63,853 nucleotides of DNA from NCBI GenBank assembly GCA_002071385.1, contig MWFB01000013.1, positions 1 to 63,853 on the forward strand, written 5' to 3'. The notes beneath the pieces were generated by a model. The model did not search any database and had not been told where the DNA came from. It was given only the letters and a program-made list of their open reading frames with translations. Source of the DNA: Bacteroidetes bacterium ADurb.Bin013 (GTDB taxonomy: Bacteria > Bacteroidota > Bacteroidia > Bacteroidales > UBA932). A program made the position numbers and the translations under genes. Below are positions 52,601 to 60,240 of this stretch, piece by piece (the stretch's first letter is position 1; each line of letters starts with the position of its first letter).

Positions 52601-53216
52601 GGAAAGCTGCCAGGGATTTGGAACTGATCATCTTTTTCAGGTCACCTGAATCCAGCATTTCAATTTTCTGGATCTCATGAGATGTCCGGAATCCGTCAAA
52701 AAAGTGGAGGAAGGGCACCCGGGATTTGAGGGTTGACAGGTGTGCCACTGCTGCCATGTCCATAGCTTCCTGGACACCGCCCGAGGCAAGCAATGCAAAG
52801 CCTGTCTGGCGGCAAGCCATAACGTCGGCATGGTCACCGAAGATTGACAAGGCCTGTGCAGCCAGGGAACGGGCCGAGACATGAAATACCGTAGGAAGCA
52901 ATTCCCCGGAGATCTTGTACATGTTCGGTATCATCAGCAACAAACCCTGCGAAGCGGTAAAGGTAGTGGCCAGCGCTCCGGACTGCAATACGCCGTGAAC
53001 TGCGCCTGCTGCACCGCCTTCGCTTTGCATCTCAACTATCTTGAGCGGTTCTCCAAAAAGGTTCTTTTTCCCGTGGGCTGCCCACTCATCGGCATACTCA
53101 GCCATGGTGGATGACGGAGTGATGGGATAAATGGCAGCAACTTCACTGAACAGGTAAGCAATGTGAGCTGCCGCATAGTTGCCATCACAAGTGATGAATT
53201 TTTTTTCTTTTGCCAT
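49692..53216 (-). CDS. nifJ: Pyruvate:ferredoxin (flavodoxin) oxidoreductase
   Basis: A 1174-residue single-chain PFOR converting pyruvate and CoA to acetyl-CoA and CO2 while reducing ferredoxin. Domain order is complete: the pyruvate domain (IYPITPSSTMAEYADEW at about 34), the gamma-type domain (GLGSDGTVGANKNTIKIIG), two [4Fe-4S] motifs (CIQCNQCAYVCPHA and CAGCGNCADVCP, about 690-760), and the TPP domain (GACSGCGETPY, ATGCSSIY, GGDGWAYDIGYGGLDH, NTGGQSS). It would supply reduced ferredoxin to hydrogen production. Follows the kinase-like gene by 27 bases. Confidence 0.97.
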   Translation of the reverse strand: MAKEKKFITCDGNYAAAHIAYLFSEVAAIYPITPSSTMAEYADEWAAHGKKNLFGEPLKIVEMQSEGGAAGAVHGVLQSGALATTFTASQGLLLMIPNMYKISGELLPTVFHVSARSLAAQALSIFGDHADVMACRQTGFALLASGGVQEAMDMAAVAHLSTLKSRVPFLHFFDGFRTSHEIQKIEMLDSGDLKKMISSKSLAAFRERALNPNQPVTRGTAQNPDVYFQAREASNPFYDAVPDIVARYMGEISELTGRSYLPFTYYGDENADRIIIAMGSVCDTIKETVDHLNARGERTGMITVHLYRPFSAKYFLRVMPKAVKSIAVLDRTKEPGALGEPLYMDVKNIFAEDPNAPVIVGGRYGLSSKDTTPAQIMSVFENLGRKEAKNNFTIGIIDDVTFRSLPMKEEISVAKPGTYECKFFGLGSDGTVGANKNTIKIIGETTPKYCQAYFQYDSKKSGGFTCSHLRFGDKPINSPYLVTTPDFVACHVPSYLHKYDILKGIKKGGTFLLNSLWDAEETKKQLPDFVKRTLVEKNINFYIINATKIAEEIGLGGRTNTILQSAFFKIAGVIPYDLAVAEMKDAIVKSYGKKGEEIVSMNYAAVDRGGEIEKVTIDPQWKTRSAKFEADTHKRLAPEWVKHVADVVNAQNGDDLPVSVFKGYEDGTMPAGAAAYEKRGIAIFIPEWTPDNCIQCNQCAYVCPHAAIRPFVMTDEEAAKAPESIKRTAGNGPLKGYHFTIQVSPYDCAGCGNCADVCPAKTKALAMKPAGTQFPEQQNYDYLHANVGYKDTIVPKSQNVKNLGFTQPLFEFSGACSGCGETPYTKVLTQLFGDHMMVANATGCSSIYSASFPSSPYCKDRNGRGPAWSNSLFEDNAEFGLGMRLGSEQIREKLANLIASAQEKDGVTDELKSLFAEYLPVRNNFEQAVALVEKMTPLLKGSKLQPLREIYDLRGYLTPRSQWIIGGDGWAYDIGYGGLDHVLASGENVNVLVLDTEVYSNTGGQSSKSTPAGAVAKFASSGKKIRKKDLGMMAMSYGYVYVAQVAMGANNAQLLKALKEAEAYDGPSLIIAYSPCINHGLSRGMGQSQMEEKLAVECGYWQLYRYNPSLIDEGKNPFTLDSKEPDWSKFQDFIKGEVRYSSLLQTFPDQAAELFVLTEKHAKIRYNNYKRLAQ

Positions 53217-53243
53217 AATGATATGGAATTAAATGTAATGTTA

Positions 53244-54341
53244 TTAAAGGGTGTTAAAAATTTCAGATAAAACATGTTGCATGGCAGGAAGCTGTGCTTC
53301 CATGCTTTTAAGCAGAGCCAGTTGTGAGCGGGCCCGGACCAGGTTGTGGCCGGGATAACGTGTCCGGTAATACGTGTCACCATCCATGTAATCCATCAAA
53401 AACCGGAGGTATTGTTCATAAGTAATATACAATGCAGAAAAGGCCAGGTGGGTTTTCTCCTCTTTGTTCAAAAACCAGGCCGCTTTGCATAAATAACCCT
53501 GAGAAAAAGCAGAAAAACGTTCCAGATCCATTTTTACCTCCTGCAACAGGGGGTGGTCCTCAGGAAAAGGATTCGCATAAGAACGGATAGCATCACCAAA
53601 ATCAAACAATACGGTTGTCTGCATGACAGTGTCCAGGTCAATGGCACATACAACCTGCCGGTCTTTGTCAAACAGGAAATTGGAGAGTTTGGTGTCGTTG
53701 TGGCTCACCCGGCGCGGGAGGGTGCCTGAGCGGACCAGTTCCCAGAATGCTTCCATTTGTTCCTTCCTGCTATAAACTTCCTCCACCAGCAATGAGACCT
53801 CTTCCAGATGGGAGATACCATTGCTTTCATTCGCGTCCGAAGAGCGGCTCTGTGCTCTTTTCAGCGACCCGGCAAATTGCTCAAAACGGTAACTGATGTT
53901 GTGAAAGCCGGGAAGCGTGTCTTCCAGGAAACCAGTAAAACCGGCCATCTGGCTATTGAAAAGGCCCACACCCTGGCCACCCGCCCTGACCAGGTCAATA
54001 TCCACAGCATGTTCAAAAGTATATGTGTCCGGTATGTATGTGAAACAGGCCCAGTACTCACCGTCCGTGTCTTTGTGATACCATTTTCCATCTTTTGCGG
54101 CAACCAGCCTGAATGTGTTGCCGCCTTCCGAAAGTATGTGATGGGTGACCTTGCTGATATTCTCCATCATGGCAGGAATGTTCGGGAAGACTGAGCGGTT
54201 TTTGCATTGCAGGATGTATTGCTGCCTTGCTGAGGTTTTGACCAGAAAGGTCTTGTTTATGAAACCTTCCCCCAGAGCTGCCACACACATAACATGCTCC
54301 GGGATGCAAAAGTGCGTGACAATCAGCTGTGCATCGCCCAT
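53244..54341 (-). CDS. Aminoglycoside-phosphotransferase-fold kinase, NahK-like
   Basis: A 365-residue small-molecule kinase of the APH/choline-kinase fold. LGEGFINKTFLVKT is the ATP-binding start, RVSHNDTKLSNFLFD the catalytic loop, and VCAIDLDTVMQ the metal-binding Asp motif. The overall shape resembles N-acetylhexosamine 1-kinase (NahK). The substrate is not certain, since no other hexosamine genes are near. It has its own -7 box just past the fabD stop. Confidence 0.8.
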   Translation of the reverse strand: MGDAQLIVTHFCIPEHVMCVAALGEGFINKTFLVKTSARQQYILQCKNRSVFPNIPAMMENISKVTHHILSEGGNTFRLVAAKDGKWYHKDTDGEYWACFTYIPDTYTFEHAVDIDLVRAGGQGVGLFNSQMAGFTGFLEDTLPGFHNISYRFEQFAGSLKRAQSRSSDANESNGISHLEEVSLLVEEVYSRKEQMEAFWELVRSGTLPRRVSHNDTKLSNFLFDKDRQVVCAIDLDTVMQTTVLFDFGDAIRSYANPFPEDHPLLQEVKMDLERFSAFSQGYLCKAAWFLNKEEKTHLAFSALYITYEQYLRFLMDYMDGDTYYRTRYPGHNLVRARSQLALLKSMEAQLPAMQHVLSEIFNTL

Positions 54342-54366
54342 AGTGGATCACAAAACTAAAGGAACG

Positions 54367-54374
54367 CAAAGATA
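54367..54374 (-). promoter_or_regulatory. Promoter -7 box of the NahK-like gene
   Basis: Reads TATCTTTG on the minus strand, 25 bases before the ATG at 54341 and directly after the fabD stop codon. Confidence 0.55.
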
Positions 54375-55247
54375 CTAAATAAATAGTTCAGGGGCAATCT
54401 TTTTTATCATTCCCATGAGCACCGTTCCCGGTCCGTATTCCGTGAAATTCCGGGCGCCATCGGCCACCATATGCTGAATGGTCTGGGCCCATCTAACCGG
54501 CGATGTCAATTGCTTCACCAGGTTTTCTTTGATCTCTCCCGGATCTGTATGAGGAAGTCCGTCAACGTTTTGGTAAACAGGACATATAGGCTTGACCAGG
54601 ACAGCTGTGCCTATCGCATCCTCCAGCGATTTGCGGGCACTTTCCATCAAAGGAGAGTGGAATGCTCCTCCAACAGGCAATACGACAGCCCTTTTTGCAC
54701 CGGCTTCCTTCATGGCCACACAGGCTCTTTCCACCGCTTCCACGGTCCCTGAAATGACTATCTGGCCCGGACAATTGTAATTGGCCGGGACCACTATGCA
54801 ACCGGAGGCCGAAATCGTAGCACAGATTTCTTCAACTTTCTCATCTTCCAGGGTCAATACAGCAGCCATGGTGGAAGGTTGCTCTTCGCAGGCTGCCTGC
54901 ATGGCCAGGGCCCTGGCACTTACAAGACGCAAGCCCTGCTCAAAGGACAAGGCCCCGGCTGCGGTCAAGGCAGAAAACTCCCCCAGGGAATGCCCGGCAA
55001 CCATATCGGGTTTGAAATCGGGGTCACACAATGCTGCGGCGACGGAATGCAGGAAAATGGCCGGCTGTGTAACTTTCGTCTGTTTCAATTCATCGGCTCC
55101 TCCTTCAAACATGATTTTTGAAAGAGAAAAGCCTAAAATGCTGTCTGCCCGGTCAAAAAGCGCTCTGGCTTTTGGATTGGAATCGTACAAATCCTTACCC
55201 ATACCGGTAAATTGGGCACCCTGGCCCGGAAATACATATGCTCTCAT
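54375..55247 (-). CDS. fabD: Malonyl-CoA:ACP transacylase FabD
   Basis: A 290-residue transacylase loading malonate onto ACP for fatty-acid synthesis. FPGQGAQFTGMGKDL, the nucleophile elbow GHSLGEFSAL, the Arg/Gln region KVTQPAIFLHS and the His motif GGAFHSPLM are all present. Its -7 box ends four bases before the ATG. Divergent from tRNA-Arg. Confidence 0.95.
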   Translation of the reverse strand: MRAYVFPGQGAQFTGMGKDLYDSNPKARALFDRADSILGFSLSKIMFEGGADELKQTKVTQPAIFLHSVAAALCDPDFKPDMVAGHSLGEFSALTAAGALSFEQGLRLVSARALAMQAACEEQPSTMAAVLTLEDEKVEEICATISASGCIVVPANYNCPGQIVISGTVEAVERACVAMKEAGAKRAVVLPVGGAFHSPLMESARKSLEDAIGTAVLVKPICPVYQNVDGLPHTDPGEIKENLVKQLTSPVRWAQTIQHMVADGARNFTEYGPGTVLMGMIKKIAPELFI

Positions 55248-55251
55248 AAGT

Positions 55252-55259
55252 CAAATATA
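55252..55259 (-). promoter_or_regulatory. Promoter -7 box of fabD
   Basis: Reads TATATTTG on the minus strand, with only ACTT between it and the ATG at 55247. A leaderless or nearly leaderless mRNA is predicted. Confidence 0.6.
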
Positions 55260-55288
55260 CATTTTTTTTCAATGTCCGGGAATCTGCG

Positions 55289-55296
55289 TATCTTTA
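55289..55296 (+). promoter_or_regulatory. Promoter -7 box of tRNA-Arg
   Basis: TATCTTTA, one base off TAnnTTTG, 17 bases before the tRNA; a TTTC at 55267-55270 is an 18-base-spaced -33 candidate. Confidence 0.5.
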
Positions 55297-55313
55297 CATC
55301 CCTTCAATAAGCC

Positions 55314-55387
55314 GGCCCAGTAGTTCAGTTGAATAGAACGTCAGATTCCGGTTCTGAAAGTCGGGGGTTTGAGTCCCTCCTGGGTCA
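55314..55387 (+). tRNA. tRNA-Arg (anticodon CCG)
   Basis: A 74-base cloverleaf. Acceptor GGCCCAG (55314-55320) pairs with CTGGGTC (55380-55386) with one G-U; the D stem is GTTC/GAAC. Anticodon stem TCAGA/TCTGA encloses TTCCGGT (CCG at 55348-55350), the T arm is GGGGG-TTTGAGT-CCCTC, and the discriminator is A. CCA is not encoded. It reads CGG codons. Confidence 0.93.
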
Positions 55388-55405
55388 CGCTACAAGAAAA
55401 AAAAA

Positions 55406-55442
55406 GCTGTGGGGAGCGAACACGCTTCCTGCAGCTTTTTTT
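55406..55442 (+). terminator. Terminator of tRNA-Arg
   Basis: 55406-55418 pairs with 55423-55435 (13 pairs including G-U), loop AACA, followed by seven T residues. A preceding A run gives it some use on the other strand. Confidence 0.85.
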
Positions 55443-55621
55443 GCTTGGGCTGTATTCGGCCCAGGAGGGAACGCCGAGCGGAGCGAAGGCAATCCCTTTT
55501 TTGCGCAGGGCAAACCCGGTTTACCGCGCAATACCAATTTGCTAAAATATAAATATCAGATTATCAACGGTCTGCAAAACACGAAATCCCTCTTGCGCGG
55601 CACTCCGGGTTTGCCACCCTG
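55443..55621. other. Gene-free spacer with inverted repeat
   Basis: Between the tRNA-Arg terminator and the DUF2147 stop. GCAAACCCGG (55510-55519) and CCGGGTTTGC (55605-55614) are perfect 10-bp inverted copies about 85 bases apart, each beside a TTGCGC motif. A TGGGC/GCCCA hairpin is at about 55446-55463. I see no gene. Confidence 0.55.
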
Positions 55622-56065
55622 TCACAGTGTGGTCCTGAACCATTGGGAGGTGCGGCCCAGCATCCTCATGCCGGCCACGAAGCCACGGAGTTTCATCAGG
55701 TCGTTGCTTTCCAGGCGGGCAAAGCAGTCATAAGTCTTGCCCGAGGCCGGATCGTATATGGTTCCGTCTTTCCACTCGTTCTTTTTTTCATTGTATACAA
55801 AACCATTCAGGATCCGAAGACCTATGAGTGACCTGCTCTGGAGGGCCGGATCGGGATTTTTGTCGTCTTTGGGTTCTTCCCCGTTTTCATACTTTTCAGG
55901 AATCATATATATGATTGTACCGATATATTTTCCATCCTTCAGTTCCACCTGAATCTTGGTGGTTTTATCTTCATTCCACCATACACCGGTGATTTTGCCT
56001 GCATCCTGTGCAAGGGCTGTAAGCGAATAAACACTGAGAAACAACAAAACGGCAAGTTTTTTCAT
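55622..56065 (-). CDS. DUF2147 domain exported protein
   Basis: A 147-residue exported protein with signal peptide (1-19, ALAQ). ITGVWWNEDKTTKIQVELKD and GRLRNGF-like DUF2147 features (LIGLRILNGFVYNEKKNEWKDGTIYDPASGKTY in two parts) define the family, a small lipocalin-like barrel of unknown function. A longer frame begins at 56248 inside the upstream gene; the ATG at 56065 with its signal peptide and a promoter box 25 bases upstream is the true start. Confidence 0.88.
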   Translation of the reverse strand: MKKLAVLLFLSVYSLTALAQDAGKITGVWWNEDKTTKIQVELKDGKYIGTIIYMIPEKYENGEEPKDDKNPDPALQSRSLIGLRILNGFVYNEKKNEWKDGTIYDPASGKTYDCFARLESNDLMKLRGFVAGMRMLGRTSQWFRTTL

Positions 56066-56082
56066 AACATTCAAATTAGAGT

Positions 56083-58557
56083 TTATTTGACAAATATAGA
56101 AAAAAGTCGAAATCGTGTACTTATTCCTGCCATCAGATAGGCTGCAACAGCCACCCACATAACCGTCTGATAACCTGCCTCTACTGAAATCACAGCCGCA
56201 AGGGCCGTACTGATTACAGAGAAGGATCCATTGACGGCCCATGCCCATGGAATAAGGGATCCGTCACCCACATGTCTTATGGCCAGGATTGCCGAGGGGA
56301 ACATCATGCCCATCAGGAACGCCGGAGGTCCAATCACCAGGGCACACAGCAATACCTTTACCGGAAGCGGATTTCCGATGGTCGCTTTCATCAGGGAAGG
56401 CAGGAACAGGGCCAAAAGTGCCAGCAGCACGGCAATCACTCCTGCCACGAGCCGTAAGCGGGGGCTGCCGGTGACCATTTTTTGGGAACAGGCCGAGCCG
56501 GTCCCGGAAAAAAAGAGCATTGCGCTCAGAACGGCCGAGGCAGCGTAGAGCGGACTGCCAAAAAACAAGGTAAATTGCTGGATGAAAACCATCTCGGCAA
56601 ACATATAACCAATGCCGATGAACGAGAAAAAGACCAGCAGGCTTGTTTTCCCCTTCCCAGGCACTTTTTTGAAAATCAGCGGAAGCACAATAAACAGGAA
56701 AGAGGCCAGGAAAATCTGCGCCATGGTCAGCAGCACAATCAGGTAACCGACTTCGAGGAAAGGCATAGATGCCGATCCAAATACCTCCCGCATTTTGGAC
56801 AACCGCCCCAATTTGAGAAACTGAGAAAAATAGGGTCGGGAATCGGTGGCCGGCCTTATCTGAAAATCATATTCCCTGAACAGTTTTTCCCTTTCCCGTG
56901 TCAGCAGAAGATCGGTTGTCCGGAAAAAGGACTTGTCCTGCAACATGTTGTACACTTCTCTTTCTTCAGGATGGATCCCCGGATAGAGCAGGGGATCGAA
57001 CTGCCGAGACTGGCAGAATGTGCGGATCTTATCAATGTTGTTGGCCGATACCTTGTTTTTTACCAGGACACAGGTGATGGTTGACCAGCTTCGCACTGCC
57101 ACAATATGGTCTGCCGGGTCTTCCACCCCTTTGGATTCTGCTGTTACTGCCATGGTAGCCAGCAACTTAAAGGTGCTCCTTGGTGGATAGTCCACCCACA
57201 GGGTTGCAGCAATCATACCGCCGGGGGACAACCTGTCCCAAAGGAGCGAAAAAGCATCCAGGGTGAACAGGTATTGCTCTTCCAGGGCCAGGATGCCCGA
57301 ACTGCCTCCAAAGGAACCAGTTTCGGGCAGGAGGATGAGATCATACCGGTCGTCCTGCTGCACATGATACCTGGAATGCCCCGCTATGAAACTTATTTGT
57401 TCCCCGGGCACGGCAATGTTCCTGGTGACCATCCCTACCACTGTGCTGTTGGGTTCCACAGCCACGATCTCTTTGGCTCCCCGGCTAAGGGCATATCCGG
57501 CCTGCAGTCCGGTGGCGGCATCGGCAACGAATACCTTCCCCGGGGTGCCAATAACATAGGGGAGTGCCTGGGTTGAATAATCCAGATAGTGCCCGGTTTC
57601 CTTGCCATCAAGGGATTCCTGTGCGCCCTCCGCGTCCGGTGTGCCCGGCAGGGCTGACAAGACCACCGTTTCTTCCCGTTCCGGCAGTGCCATGGGCACA
57701 AGCGGGCCCAGCCAGTCCCCGTTATGGAAGAGCACTTCGGTTACCGGTACCTGTCCGGTATAACCAAGGCTCAGCCCAGGCGCATACCGCAGGGCAGGGG
57801 CAGACACGCGTTTGAGTTGTCCGTAGGGACTGTTTATGGTTTCCACCACCCTGGCATCGGGCAGCAACAGGGCTCGTGACAGGCTTTTATATTGTGAGGA
57901 GGGAAGGATGGGAGGATTCAGGAAACCTGCCACAAGCAGGACAAGGGCCAGCAGCGCCAGTGTAAGGAGGCCCGTTTTTTCAGCAACTGTTTTCCCGTTG
58001 TGCCGGAATATCAGCAAACCGGCCACCAGAGGAAGACAGGCGATCACAAAAGGTACTACAGACGGGGATACATGCCATAGTAGTATCAACATCAGCAGTC
58101 CCCCCATTCCCGAACCTGCCAGATCAGCAAAATATAAACGACCAATATCTGAGGCATAATGACTGTAAGCCAGACCAAGAGCAGATGCTCCCAGGAAAAA
58201 GGGGACAAACAACATCAGGTAGGAACAGATCAGGTTCAGGTAGTGGCGTTTCTCGTAAAAAACCAGGTAGGAATCAAAGCCTCCGAACACTGTGCGGGAG
58301 AAAAAAAGAATTCCCATGATGCTTAATGAAGTGAATATCATGAGAAAAGCCAGGTTGGACCCGATTTTTGGGACCAGGTGATTTCTCAGGAAAGCCAGGG
58401 CGGTCCCGCTTGCTCCGAAACCAAGCATGGCCACCGATATTACCATGTAGGCAAAATGATTCCACTGAGAGATGGACAATATCTGCATGAGGGCAACCTG
58501 AAATGCCACCATACTGCAGGATAGCAGGCCTATGGAAATTGCCAGTCTTCTTTTCAT
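56083..58557 (-). CDS. Membrane protein with spermidine-synthase-like domain
   Basis: An 824-residue membrane protein. About seven helices (1-220) and six or seven helices (about 610-815) flank a central soluble Rossmann-like domain (about 300-520; VFVADAATGLQAGYALSRGA, IVAVEPNSTVVGMV, YDLILLPETG) like spermidine synthase or a SAM methyltransferase. The aspartate motif of true spermidine synthases is not seen, so aminopropyl transfer is doubtful. Such fused membrane forms are found widely with unknown roles. It follows the exported isoaspartyl methyltransferase by nine bases, so a joint SAM-linked envelope task is possible. Confidence 0.75.
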   Translation of the reverse strand: MKRRLAISIGLLSCSMVAFQVALMQILSISQWNHFAYMVISVAMLGFGASGTALAFLRNHLVPKIGSNLAFLMIFTSLSIMGILFFSRTVFGGFDSYLVFYEKRHYLNLICSYLMLFVPFFLGASALGLAYSHYASDIGRLYFADLAGSGMGGLLMLILLWHVSPSVVPFVIACLPLVAGLLIFRHNGKTVAEKTGLLTLALLALVLLVAGFLNPPILPSSQYKSLSRALLLPDARVVETINSPYGQLKRVSAPALRYAPGLSLGYTGQVPVTEVLFHNGDWLGPLVPMALPEREETVVLSALPGTPDAEGAQESLDGKETGHYLDYSTQALPYVIGTPGKVFVADAATGLQAGYALSRGAKEIVAVEPNSTVVGMVTRNIAVPGEQISFIAGHSRYHVQQDDRYDLILLPETGSFGGSSGILALEEQYLFTLDAFSLLWDRLSPGGMIAATLWVDYPPRSTFKLLATMAVTAESKGVEDPADHIVAVRSWSTITCVLVKNKVSANNIDKIRTFCQSRQFDPLLYPGIHPEEREVYNMLQDKSFFRTTDLLLTREREKLFREYDFQIRPATDSRPYFSQFLKLGRLSKMREVFGSASMPFLEVGYLIVLLTMAQIFLASFLFIVLPLIFKKVPGKGKTSLLVFFSFIGIGYMFAEMVFIQQFTLFFGSPLYAASAVLSAMLFFSGTGSACSQKMVTGSPRLRLVAGVIAVLLALLALFLPSLMKATIGNPLPVKVLLCALVIGPPAFLMGMMFPSAILAIRHVGDGSLIPWAWAVNGSFSVISTALAAVISVEAGYQTVMWVAVAAYLMAGISTRFRLFSIFVK
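56091..56098 (-). promoter_or_regulatory. Promoter -7 box of the DUF2147 gene
   Basis: Reads TATATTTG on the minus strand, 25 bases before the ATG at 56065. It lies inside the last codons of the upstream membrane protein gene. Confidence 0.5.
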
Positions 58558-58566
58558 GATCTTTCT

Positions 58567-59295
58567 TTACCGGGTTTCTTCCCTTGTAAAAGGGACAAAA
58601 CGGACCGGCATCAGATTGGTGGTAGTGATGCGTCCTTTCTTCTTTTCCACCAGGATCAGGTTTTGTACCATGAACTGGGATCCAACGGGTATGACCATTT
58701 TACCCCCTTCCCCAAGCTGTTCTATCAGAGGAGGCGGTATGTGTTCGGCAGCGGCTGTCACCACTATGGCCTGGAAGGGCGCATTTCCGGGCAACCCGTA
58801 ATACCCGTCGCCCGGTACCACTTCAACGTTATGGTATCCCAGGTCCTGCAACCTTTTTTTTGCACTGGCCGCAAGTTCTTTCACAATTTCTATGGTGTAG
58901 ACAGAATCTGCCATCCGGGCCAGTATGGCCGCCTGGTAACCCGATCCTGTGCCTATTTCAAGGACCCTGTCTTCCGGCTTCAGGTCCAGCAGGCTTGTCA
59001 TGTAGGCCACAATGAAGGGTTGGGAAATGGTTTGCCCGTATCCTATGGGAAGGGGGTTGTCTTCATAAGCCCTTGAGCTGAGGGAAGCGTCTACAAAAAG
59101 ATGGCGTTCTACCGTGCGCATGGCCTGCAGGGTTGCGCGGTGCGTTACCCCCCGTGCAACGATCTGGTCCCGGACCATGGCACTGCGCAAGCGTGCAAAA
59201 TCCTGCTCCCCGGTGCCTGTCAGTATGGCAGACAGGGCTGGCAGGGCTGCTGTAACAAGCAGGACGGTCAATGGGTATTTCAGGATCCTGGCCAT
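58567..59295 (-). CDS. pcm: Exported protein-L-isoaspartate O-methyltransferase
   Basis: A 242-residue PIMT that methylates isoaspartyl residues with SAM so that they can be repaired. MVRDQIVARGVTH, GYGQTISQPFIVAYM, VLEIGTGSGYQAAILA (SAM site) and VEVVPGDGYYGLP are conserved. The first 22 residues (ILKYPLTVLLVTAALPALSA) look like a signal peptide. Export would be odd for a SAM enzyme, because the periplasm has no known SAM pool; the segment could instead be an anchor facing the cytoplasm. Twelve bases after crtB in a leftward unit. Confidence 0.88.
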   Translation of the reverse strand: MARILKYPLTVLLVTAALPALSAILTGTGEQDFARLRSAMVRDQIVARGVTHRATLQAMRTVERHLFVDASLSSRAYEDNPLPIGYGQTISQPFIVAYMTSLLDLKPEDRVLEIGTGSGYQAAILARMADSVYTIEIVKELAASAKKRLQDLGYHNVEVVPGDGYYGLPGNAPFQAIVVTAAAEHIPPPLIEQLGEGGKMVIPVGSQFMVQNLILVEKKKGRITTTNLMPVRFVPFTREETR

Positions 59296-59307
59296 GGATC
59301 CGTAAAG

Positions 59308-60240
59308 TTATAAAAATTTCATCAAGGTGTTAAAAACCCGGGATTTGACCTCATCCGGCCGGGGATTCAGCTCTTCTCTGGTAAACTGTCCATTTTCCGG
59401 ATCAATGCGTTGGAAAACCATAAGGTACAAGTCAAAGATGATCTGAAGACTTAACCGGTAACGCGTATCCAGCACGGGAGAGACTTTTCTGATCATGTTA
59501 AGGGTTTCCCTGCGGTATGCATCGGCAACATCCATGTAGTGCCTGACCAGGAGACGGAATGAAGGCAGCACGGTGCCTCCGCGGGCCATTGTGTCCAGCT
59601 GCTCCTGGCTCAACCCGTATTGAAGAAGAAGGTCGGAAGGGAAATAATTCAGGTTATCCAGCCTGTCTTGTTGAAAATCCCTGATGATATGGACCAGGTA
59701 ACTGAAGATGGCGCAGGGACGTGCCGTCTCACGGGCATCGAAAACGGGGGGCAGATAATGATCGTTTTGCTTCCGGAGGCCGCACAGGTGCACAAAAATT
59801 CCGGCTGGTGCCACAGAGGCCCCCTCGGCATATTCAAGAAAAGAGGAAAAAGTGGGGAAACCCTGGTGGTGAATGTCATAAATCATGGATCGGGTAAAAG
59901 CCTCTACGGGCCAGAGGGGAATCAGAAATTTCTCCCAGGTAGCTGTCAGCTCGCTGTCCGCAGCCATGTTGGAGTTGTTCATGAGCAATCCGGTCAGTCT
60001 GTCCAGATTATTCCTGAGAGCAGCCTGTTCCTGTTCTCCGATAACAGGGTGTTCAGATTTATAATTGTCTACAAGATCATCTGCCGATCGCAAAAAACAG
60101 TAGGCCGTGCAGGCTGCCCGGTAGCGTTCCGGCTCCCAGAAAGCAGCAGCTATCAGGATGTTTGGATGCTTGTCAATATGTTCAAAATCCAGGGATTGAA
60201 ATATCTCCAGTATCTGGTCCTTGTCAGATCTTCTACTCAT
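59308..60240 (-). CDS. crtB: Phytoene/squalene synthase family protein (CrtB)
   Basis: A 310-residue head-to-head prenyl synthase. The first aspartate-rich motif is RSADDLVD (D54, D55, D58), the second is IIRDFQQDRLDNLNYFP (D188, D192); both are intact. Joined with the desaturase (8-base overlap), it probably makes phytoene from two GGPP, or the C30 analogue from FPP. No cyclase, ketolase or prenyl-diphosphate synthase is in the window. Confidence 0.88.
   Translation of the reverse strand: MSRRSDKDQILEIFQSLDFEHIDKHPNILIAAAFWEPERYRAACTAYCFLRSADDLVDNYKSEHPVIGEQEQAALRNNLDRLTGLLMNNSNMAADSELTATWEKFLIPLWPVEAFTRSMIYDIHHQGFPTFSSFLEYAEGASVAPAGIFVHLCGLRKQNDHYLPPVFDARETARPCAIFSYLVHIIRDFQQDRLDNLNYFPSDLLLQYGLSQEQLDTMARGGTVLPSFRLLVRHYMDVADAYRRETLNMIRKVSPVLDTRYRLSLQIIFDLYLMVFQRIDPENGQFTREELNPRPDEVKSRVFNTLMKFL

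Noticed and set aside
56066-56248. N-terminal extension of the DUF2147 protein
   Set aside because: It lies inside the upstream membrane-protein gene, and the signal peptide begins at 56065.
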